Below are positions 28,906-35,632 of a DNA stretch of 64,000 nt, in pieces. The stretch's first letter is position 1. Every line of letters starts with the position of its first letter. The position numbers were made by a program, and so were the translations under genes. The notes beneath the pieces are model-generated. The model saw only the letters and a program-made list of their open reading frames with translations, did not search any database and had not been told where the DNA came from. Where the stretch lies: the NCBI RefSeq assembly GCF_008579165.1, contig NZ_BKCN01000015.1, one strand, 5' to 3'. The stretch is from Iodidimonas nitroreducens. GTDB taxonomy: Bacteria > Pseudomonadota > Alphaproteobacteria > Sphingomonadales > Rhodothalassiaceae.

Positions 28906-28977
28906 CACGCTGCCTTTATGCGGTTGATTTTGATCTTGTGTTTGAGGTCGCGGGAAGTGAGCGAAGTCATAAGCGAG
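28902..28977. repeat. Imperfect direct repeat, copy B
   Basis: Counterpart of the repeat at 28038-28108, about 860 bases away on the other side of the nuclease-like gene. In this copy the minus-strand frame is intact and ends the short coupled ORF (RDLKHKIKINRIKAA). Confidence 0.5.
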
Positions 28978-29018
28978 TTTGGCCCCTTGGCCCTGTGGTG
29001 TCCATCTTTAAGGTGCAT
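28905..29018 (-). CDS. Short basic ORF coupled to the nuclease-like gene
   Basis: A 37-codon frame from ATG at 29018 (a TTG 21 bases upstream would lengthen it) ending at TGA 28905-28907. The stop overlaps the next ATG. It is Lys/Arg/His-rich, with KDGHHRAKGPNS and KHKIKINRIKAA. It could be a leader peptide, a small regulator, or the truncated 3' end of an ancestral gene whose duplicate forms repeat copy A. Evidence is only the open frame, the coupling and the repeat. Confidence 0.3.
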   Translation of the reverse strand: MHLKDGHHRAKGPNSLMTSLTSRDLKHKIKINRIKAA

Positions 29019-29242
29019 TTTTCGCGCAACAAGGGTCAATCATCAAGTCGCCCCTCCCTCTCTTTCCTTACCCCCCGGGCTTTGAGGGCGGCTTTGGATG
29101 ATCCAGATTGAAAGCGTCATCCTGTTGCGGACAGGGCGGAAAAAAGGGGTTAGACTGCGCGCCCATCGAGGCCGCAAGGGCTTTGGCGGGCCTAACGAAC
29201 CTAAAAAAACAGTACAGATTCCATGAGAAGCGGGGGCATTGC
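29019..29242. other. Spacer between the island and glpF
   Basis: Apart from a CT-rich tract and GC-rich inverted segments around 29070-29095 I see no gene. No copy of the tRNA-Arg 3' end, which would mark an integration site, was found here. Confidence 0.4.
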
Positions 29243-30052
29243 ATGACACCATTTCTGGGCGAACTTATCGGCACGATGGTTCTTATCCTGTTCGGCGGCG
29301 GGGTTGTGGGCGGGGTTGTGCTCCGTCATTCCAAGGCCGAAGGGGCGGGGTGGATCGTTATCACGGCGGGTTGGGGCATGGGGGTGGCGGTTGCCGTTTA
29401 TATGGTGGGCGGCATTTCCGGTGCGCATATCAATCCGGCGGTCACTTTGGGTCTGGCCATCTCCAATGCCTTTCCCTGGGCCGATGTGCCGCTTTATATC
29501 GCCGGGCAGCTTTTGGGGGCCTTCATCGGCGCGGTGCTGGTGTGGCTGCATTATTATCCCCATTGGGCGACAACGCCCGACCCCGAGGCCAAGCGCGCCG
29601 TTTTTGCCACCGCGCCCGCTATTGCCCATGGGCCCGCCAATCTGTTGAGCGAGGTGCTGGGCAGCTTCATTCTGGTGCTGGGTGTTCTGGCCATTGGTGC
29701 CAACACATTCACCGAAGGCATGTTGCCGCTGGTGGTGGGTTTGCTGGTGTTTGCCATTGGCCTGTCTTTGGGCGGCACCACCGGCTATGCGATCAATCCG
29801 GCGCGCGATCTGGGGCCGCGCATCGCCCATGCCCTGCTGCCCATTCCCGGAAAAGGGCCATCGGACTGGCGCTATGCCTGGGTGCCGGTGGTTGGCCCCT
29901 GTATCGGGGGGCTTTTGGGGGGCATTTTCTATCGAACGGTGTTCGTTGCCCCCAATCCTCTGGCCATTGGGGGCTTTTTGGCGCTGCTGATCGTGATCGC
30001 GGGGTTTTTCGCGCTGCAATCGCGCAAAGAACGCGCGCCCAAGCCGGAATAA
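29243..30052 (+). CDS. glpF: Aquaglyceroporin (glycerol facilitator)
   Basis: Inner-membrane MIP channel for glycerol and small polyols. The 269 residues contain two half-helix motifs, GAHINPAVT and YAINPARDLGPR. The Asp after the second NPAR and the long extracellular loop are features of glycerol rather than water channels. Six hydrophobic segments are evident. ATG 29243 is chosen because MTPFLGELIGT is the family start; the frame is open to 29108. glpK is 27 kb away. Confidence 0.92.
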   Translation: MTPFLGELIGTMVLILFGGGVVGGVVLRHSKAEGAGWIVITAGWGMGVAVAVYMVGGISGAHINPAVTLGLAISNAFPWADVPLYIAGQLLGAFIGAVLVWLHYYPHWATTPDPEAKRAVFATAPAIAHGPANLLSEVLGSFILVLGVLAIGANTFTEGMLPLVVGLLVFAIGLSLGGTTGYAINPARDLGPRIAHALLPIPGKGPSDWRYAWVPVVGPCIGGLLGGIFYRTVFVAPNPLAIGGFLALLIVIAGFFALQSRKERAPKPE

Positions 30053-30070
30053 GGCCTTGCGGCTTTTAAA
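30051..30070 (+). terminator. Weak hairpin after glpF
   Basis: AAGGCC/GGCTTT with a TTGC loop starts at the glpF stop and is followed by only a few T/A residues, so termination would be weak. Confidence 0.35.
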
Positions 30071-30204
30071 CATCATGCAACCAATATTGACTTGATGGGG
30101 CTTCGATGGTCATCTGCTTTGATGACCGGATTATCCACGAATTTCAGTTTTTTGCCCATGAGCGCTGATCCCCGGGCAGCAGCCGCATTGGGGGGCCGGG
30201 CCTG

Positions 30205-31146
30205 ATGCTTGCCTATGCGATCCGCCGCTTATTGGCGACGATCCCGGTGATGGTGATCGTTGCCATCATCGTGTTTTCCCTGCTCTATCTCACCCCGGGG
30301 GATCCCGCAGCGGTTCTGGCCGGTGAACAGGCAACGGCGGACGATATCGCCCGCCTGCGGCTGGCTCTGGGCCTTGATGATCCTTTTCTCGTGCGCTTTG
30401 GTCATTGGGTGGCGGGCGTATTGCGCGGCGATCTGGGCACCTCTGTTTTTTCCAATCGGCCGGTGCTGGATCTGATCGTGCAAAGGCTGGAGCCGACCGT
30501 GGCCCTGACGGCGGCATCGCTGTTCATCGCTGTTTTGATCGCCGTGCCTTTGGGGGTGGTGGCTGCCTGGCAATCCGGGCGCATTATCGATCGTTTGGCG
30601 ATGGGCTTTGCGGTGCTGGGCTTTTCGATGCCGGTGTTCGTTTTGTCTTATCTTTTGATCATGCTGTTGTCTGTGGAATGGAATGTGCTGCCGGTGCAGG
30701 GCTATGTGCCGATCGCTTATGGATTTTGGCCTTGGGCGACGCATCTTTTGCTGCCGGCTTTGTCTTTGGGGATCGTCAATGCGGCCCTGATCGCCCGGAT
30801 CACCCGGGCCTCGATGCTGGAAATTCTGGGTCAGGATTATATTCGCACGGCGCGGGCCAAGGGGTTGTCGGCCCCGGCGATCCTGATCCGCCATGCCCTC
30901 AAAAATGCTGCGGTGCCGATCATCACGGTGATCGGTATCAGCTTTGCCCTGCTCATCAGCGGGGTTGTCGTCACCGAAACGGTGTTCAATATTCCGGGCA
31001 TGGGGCGCTTGGTGGTGGATGCCATTTTGCGCCGCGATTATCCGGTGATCCAGGGGATCATCCTGATTTTTTCCATGGCCTATGTTCTGATCAATCTGCT
31101 GGTTGATCTCAGCTATGGCCTGTTTGATCCAAGGATCAGATATTGA
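30205..31146 (+). CDS. Dipeptide/oligopeptide-type ABC transporter permease (DppB-like)
   Basis: First membrane subunit of a peptide/nickel-family importer. The 313 residues have six hydrophobic segments, starting with LAYAIRRLLATIPVMVIVAIIVFSLL. The ATPase-coupling EAA loop reads ARAKGLSAPAILIRHALKNA. The stop overlaps the TTG start of the second permease. It is part of a four-gene + strand operon. Confidence 0.9.
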   Translation: MLAYAIRRLLATIPVMVIVAIIVFSLLYLTPGDPAAVLAGEQATADDIARLRLALGLDDPFLVRFGHWVAGVLRGDLGTSVFSNRPVLDLIVQRLEPTVALTAASLFIAVLIAVPLGVVAAWQSGRIIDRLAMGFAVLGFSMPVFVLSYLLIMLLSVEWNVLPVQGYVPIAYGFWPWATHLLLPALSLGIVNAALIARITRASMLEILGQDYIRTARAKGLSAPAILIRHALKNAAVPIITVIGISFALLISGVVVTETVFNIPGMGRLVVDAILRRDYPVIQGIILIFSMAYVLINLLVDLSYGLFDPRIRY

Positions 31147-31985
31147 GCCCGCGCCAATCCTTTGGGCGTTTGTGGCGCCGTCATCCCACCCTGATCATCG
31201 GGGGGCTTTTGCTGCTGCTGATGGGTTTGGCAGCGGTGGCCGCCCCTGTTCTGGGCACCATCGATCCCCAGACAATCGCGCCTTTCGATCGCCTGCGCCC
31301 CCCCGATGGGCAATTCTGGTTCGGCGGCGATCTGATCGGCCGGGATGTTTATAGCCGCACGGTTTATGGGGCGCGGATATCGCTGGCGGTGGGATTGGGG
31401 GTGGCGCTGTTCAGCATTATTTTGGGGCTGGCTGTTGGTTTGCTGAGCGGTTTTGTGCGGCTGATCGATCAGATCCTGATGCGGGTGATGGATGGGATCA
31501 TGGCGATTCCATCGATTCTTCTGGCGGTGGCCCTGATCGCCCTGACCGGTGCCAGCCTCACCAATGTCATCATCGCCATCACGGTGGCCGAAGTGCCCCG
31601 GGTGGCCCGGCTGGCGCGCAGTGTTGTGCTGTCATTGAAAGAACAGCCGTTTCTGGAAGCCGCGGTCACCGCTGGCACGCCTTTTCTGGCGATCCTGTGG
31701 CGTCATGTGCTGCCCAATATGCTGGCCCCCCTTTTGGTGCAGGGTACCTATATTTTTGCTTCAGCCGTGCTGACCGAGGCGATCTTGAGCTTCATCGGGG
31801 CGGGCACGCCGCCCGCCATCCCAAGCTGGGGCAATATCATCGCGGAAGGCCGAACGGTTTTTCATATCGCGCCCCATCTGGTTTTGCTGCCGGGGCTGGC
31901 CCTGTCGATCACCGTGCTGGCGGTCAATCTTGTTGGGGATGGCCTGCGCGATCATCTCGATCCCCGATTTGTGAGCCGCCTATGA
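31143..31985 (+). CDS. Dipeptide/oligopeptide-type ABC transporter permease (DppC-like)
   Basis: Second membrane subunit, 280 residues. It starts at TTG 31143 inside the previous gene's TTGA stop, an uncommon initiation codon but supported by coupling and by the family N-terminus. The EAA loop is AAVTAGTPFLAILWRHVLPN, and the C-terminus SWGNIIAEGR...DGLRDHLDPR is typical. It overlaps the first ATPase gene by four bases. Confidence 0.9.
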   Translation: MSPRQSFGRLWRRHPTLIIGGLLLLLMGLAAVAAPVLGTIDPQTIAPFDRLRPPDGQFWFGGDLIGRDVYSRTVYGARISLAVGLGVALFSIILGLAVGLLSGFVRLIDQILMRVMDGIMAIPSILLAVALIALTGASLTNVIIAITVAEVPRVARLARSVVLSLKEQPFLEAAVTAGTPFLAILWRHVLPNMLAPLLVQGTYIFASAVLTEAILSFIGAGTPPAIPSWGNIIAEGRTVFHIAPHLVLLPGLALSITVLAVNLVGDGLRDHLDPRFVSRL

Positions 31986-33001
31986 GCCCCGCTGTTCCTT
32001 TGCCCGCTGCCCCTTTGCTTGAATTGCGTGATCTGGATGTGTCCTTTCGCACTGAGGGCGGATGGCTGCGTGCGGTGCAGGGGCTATCATTTACCCTTGG
32101 GGCCGGTGAGACTTTGGCCATCGTTGGGGAATCGGGATCGGGCAAGAGCGTCAGCGCCCTATCGGTTATGCGCCTGATCCCCGATCCGCCGGGAAAAATC
32201 ACCGGCGGCGATATTCTTTATCAGGGGCAATCCCTGCTTGGCTTTTCCGAACGGCAGATGCGGCAACTGCGCGGGAATGATATTTCGATGATCTTTCAAG
32301 AGCCGATGACCAGCCTTAATCCCGTGCTTAGCATCGGCCAGCAGATTGGCGAGGCCATCAGGCTGCATCAGGGGGCCGATCGGCCCGAAGCCCGGGCGCG
32401 GGCGCTGGATATGCTGCGGCTGGTGCAGATCCCCGAAGCCGAAAAGCGCCTTGATGCCTATCCCCATGCGCTGTCTGGGGGCATGCGCCAGCGGGTAATG
32501 ATTGCCATGGCCCTGGCCTGTGGGCCCCGCATTCTGATCGCCGATGAGCCGACAACCGCGCTGGATGTGACCATTCAGGCGCAGGTGCTGGATCTGATGC
32601 GGGATCTGAAGGATCGCACCAAAGCCGCCATTTTGCTGATCACCCATGATCTGGGGGTGGTGGCTGAAATGGCGGAACGGGTGATTGTGATCTATGCCGG
32701 GCGCAAAGTGGAAGAAGGCCCGGTGCGCGATCTGCTGCGCTGTCCCCGGCATCCCTACACCCGTGGCTTATTGGGGGCGGTGCCCAGATTGGGGGCGAGC
32801 CTGAAAGCGGAAAAAGCCGGCCGATTGCTCGAAATTCCCGGCACCGTGCCGCGATTGGATCAGCCGATCATCGGCTGTGCCTTTGCCCCGCGCTGTGCAT
32901 ATGCCGTGGATCGCTGCCATCGGGAAAGGCCCCCTCTTGAAGCCCGCGATCCCGGCCATCTGGCGGCGTGCTGGCGTGCCCATGAAATGGAGCCGCTCTG
33001 A
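31982..33001 (+). CDS. ABC transporter ATP-binding protein (DppD-like)
   Basis: 339-residue ATPase with Walker A GESGSGKSVSALS, signature LSGGMRQRVMIAMAL, Walker B ILIADEPTTALD and the C-terminal oligopeptide/HPY segment with GCAFAPRCAYAVDRC. ATG 31982 overlaps the DppC-like gene by four bases; the frame is open further upstream, but that overlaps dppC. It pairs with the following DppF-like ATPase. Confidence 0.92.
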   Translation: MSPAVPLPAAPLLELRDLDVSFRTEGGWLRAVQGLSFTLGAGETLAIVGESGSGKSVSALSVMRLIPDPPGKITGGDILYQGQSLLGFSERQMRQLRGNDISMIFQEPMTSLNPVLSIGQQIGEAIRLHQGADRPEARARALDMLRLVQIPEAEKRLDAYPHALSGGMRQRVMIAMALACGPRILIADEPTTALDVTIQAQVLDLMRDLKDRTKAAILLITHDLGVVAEMAERVIVIYAGRKVEEGPVRDLLRCPRHPYTRGLLGAVPRLGASLKAEKAGRLLEIPGTVPRLDQPIIGCAFAPRCAYAVDRCHRERPPLEARDPGHLAACWRAHEMEPL

Positions 33002-34005
33002 TGTCTGATGATCCCCTTTTGCGTATCGATGGGCTGGTCAAGCATTATGATCTGGGCGGTGGCTTAATAAAACGCCTGCTGGGGGAGCCGCGGCAATGGG
33101 TGCGGGCCGTGGATGGCATCGATCTGACCATCAACCGAGGCGAGACTGTGGGGCTGGTGGGGGAAAGCGGCTGTGGCAAATCAACCGTGGGCCGCGCCAT
33201 CCTGCGCCTGACCGAACCCACAGCGGGGGCTATCAGCCTTGCCGGACACTCCATGGGCGAGGCCAAACGCCGCCAGTTGCGGGCCATGCGGCGGGATTTG
33301 CAGGTCGTGTTCCAGGATCCTTTTGCCTCGCTCAATCCCCGCCGCACCATTGCCCAGGCGGTGGCCGAGCCGATCAGCAATTATGGTCTGGCCAAAGGCC
33401 CGGCACTCCGCGCAGAGGTGATCGGCCTGTTAGAGCGGGTGGGCCTGCGGGCCGATCAGGCGGATCGCTATCCCCATGAATTTTCGGGCGGCCAGCGCCA
33501 GCGGATCGGCATTGCCCGGGCGCTGGCCACACGCCCCAGACTGATCATTCTGGATGAGCCGGTTTCGGCCCTTGATGTTTCGGTACAGGCGCAGGTGATC
33601 AATCTGCTGATGGATCTGCAGGCGGAATTTGGCATGGCCTATCTGTTCATCGCCCATGATCTGGCAGTGGTCGAGCATATCAGCGATCGGGTGGCGGTGA
33701 TGTATCTGGGGAGGATCGTTGAAATCGCCCCCAAGCGCCGCTTGTTTGCAGCGCCGCATCATCCCTATACCAAGGCCCTGCTTTCGGCGGTGCCATCGGC
33801 TGATCCCGATGCGGTTTCGCACAGGATCGTTTTAAAAGGCGATATCCCAAGCCCGGTGGCCCCGCCTTCGGGATGTCGGTTTCGGACCCGCTGCCCCATG
33901 GCCGAGGCCATTTGCGCTGCCGAAGACCCGCCTTTGCGGACGCATGGGGAAGACCATCAGGCCGCCTGTCATTTCGCGGCAGCCGGGCCCCTGCCGGCCT
34001 CTTGA
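33001..34005 (+). CDS. ABC transporter ATP-binding protein (DppF-like)
   Basis: 334-residue ATPase with GESGCGKSTVGRAIL, FSGGQRQRIGIARAL, LIILDEPVSALDV and the C-terminal cysteine-bearing GCRFRTRCPMAEAIC. The ATG shares one base with the preceding TGA. The gene ends 16 bases from the oppositely oriented substrate-binding protein gene, so the importer and its binding protein converge. Confidence 0.92.
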   Translation: MSDDPLLRIDGLVKHYDLGGGLIKRLLGEPRQWVRAVDGIDLTINRGETVGLVGESGCGKSTVGRAILRLTEPTAGAISLAGHSMGEAKRRQLRAMRRDLQVVFQDPFASLNPRRTIAQAVAEPISNYGLAKGPALRAEVIGLLERVGLRADQADRYPHEFSGGQRQRIGIARALATRPRLIILDEPVSALDVSVQAQVINLLMDLQAEFGMAYLFIAHDLAVVEHISDRVAVMYLGRIVEIAPKRRLFAAPHHPYTKALLSAVPSADPDAVSHRIVLKGDIPSPVAPPSGCRFRTRCPMAEAICAAEDPPLRTHGEDHQAACHFAAAGPLPAS

Positions 34006-34021
34006 GGCAACGGGCCTCGTT

Positions 34022-35631
34022 CAATAAACCCGTGGGCCTTTTTCGATATTCCAAAAAACCGTGGTGCCCGGCACGCTCAGCACCCCGAAAGGCGGGGGCT
34101 ATAGGCCACCGGCACATGCCATTGGCCGATGGCACATAAGGAACCGATTGATAGGCGCGGATCTGGATCTGATCGGCCAGGCTTTGGCGCTGCTTTGGGC
34201 TTTGCACATAAGGAAAGCGATCGATCATCGCCTGCAGCACAGGATCATCGGGCCAGCCGGGCCAGGCCTGATCGCCATTGGCCTGCAAGGGGATATTGCC
34301 AACCGGATCGGCAATATCATTGCCCGGCCAATAGGTAAGGCCGATATGCCAGCCCCCATTCTCGGGGGCGGCGCGATTGGTGCGGCGGCTGCTCATGGCG
34401 CCAAAATCCATGGCCTGCAGATCCACCGTCATGCCGATGGATTTCAGCGCTTCGCCCAGCACCAAAGTGGCGATATTCATGAATTGGATATCCGTGGGGT
34501 GCAAAATCACGATGGGGCGGCCATCATAGCCCGCCGCAGCCATCAGGGCTTTGGCTTTTTCACGATCATGGCCGATGCCGGGCGGCACTCCCGCTTGGGT
34601 GGATAAAGGCGATCCGCAGCCAAAAAAGCTGTGGCAGATTTCGGTGATATCGGGATTGCCGAACATGGCCTGCAGAAAATCCGCCTGATTGACCAGATAA
34701 AACAGCGCCTGGCGGGCGCGCGGATCATCAAAGGGCGGATGCAGATGGTTCATCCGCAACATGCCCTGGGTGCCCAGGGGATCGGTGCGCTCGATCCGCA
34801 GCCCCTCGCGGGCGAGCATGGGCAGAAATTCAGGGGCCGGATTTTCCACGAAATCGATCTCGCCACTGGCCAAGGCCAGCACCGCCGATTGCGGATCACG
34901 GATATTGAGCCATTCGATGGTACCCACCCGCGCGATTTTGCCCCCGGCCATGCCATTGGGGGATTCGGCGCGCGGGATATAGGCATCATTGCGGCGATAA
35001 ACGACCTTGCTGCCGGGGATCCATTCTTCGGCGACGAACCGGTAAGGGCCTGATCCCATCACCTCATGCAAGGGTGTTGTGGCCGGGGTTTGCGCCAATC
35101 GGGCAGGCATGATCGCCGGGACCGGCCCGCCGGTTTTCGACAAGGCATGCAGCATCAACCCATAAGGCCGATCCAGCTGCCATAAAACCGTGCGCGCATC
35201 GATGGCCTCGAACGTTCGGGTGATGGCAAAGATCTGCCGCCCATAGGCATCGCGCGCCCCCCAACGCTTGAGGGACGCCACCACATCGCCCGCCGTAACG
35301 GGGCTGCCATCATGAAAGGCAAGGCCATCGCGCAGATGAAAGCGCCATAAAAGCCCATCATGCTGACCGACCATGTATCGACCATTTGCGGCTGCGGGTT
35401 TTGATCCCGATCCCGGCCAAAAAGAAAATCATGGGTGAGAATACTGTGTCTTTGCACGATCCCGATGGTGGTGACCACCGGATCAATGGATTGCAGATCG
35501 GCATAGGGCACGACCCGCAGGACATCGCTGTCATCAATGGGGGTGCAGCCCCCCAGCATCAGGCTGCCGGCCCAGACCCCTGTCAGGCCGAAGCCTGACA
35601 GGATGGTGCGCCGGTTGGGATGGAAATCCAT
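34022..35631 (-). CDS. ABC transporter substrate-binding lipoprotein, peptide/nickel type (two apparent frameshifts)
   Basis: SBP family 5 protein. The N-terminus has both a twin-arginine motif (NRRTILSGF) and a lipobox (SLMLGGC). The body shows LRDGLAFHDGSPVTAGDVVASLKRW and TDPLGTQGMLRMNHLHPPFDD. Frame breaks at about 35372 (ACATGG for ACCATGG) and about 34086 (one G missing) are needed to join the N-terminus and the expected C-terminus (VPGTTVFWNIEKGPRVY, stop at 34022-34024). Uncorrected, a frame runs on to 33680 inside the ATPase gene. It starts one base after the TonB receptor stop, so the two are co-expressed. Confidence 0.85.
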
Positions 35632-35632
35632 C

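Noticed and set aside
28902..28977. Attachment-site (att) repeats
   Set aside because: The repeat pair is imperfect, flanks a single gene and is unrelated to the tRNA 3' end, so it does not fit site-specific integration.
29043..29252. Minus-strand 69-codon frame upstream of glpF
   Set aside because: No family features; Pro/Arg-rich shadow of GC-rich spacer, overlapping the glpF start.
29201..30076. Long antisense open frames opposite glpF and the dpp genes (His/Gln/Arg-rich products)
   Set aside because: Their composition is the reverse-complement shadow of GC-biased membrane-protein codons; no ribosome-binding sites or family motifs.
33680..34021. C-terminal extension of the substrate-binding protein into the dppF-like gene
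   Set aside because: The extension is a frameshift artefact: the correct frame ends at 34022 with the family C-terminus.
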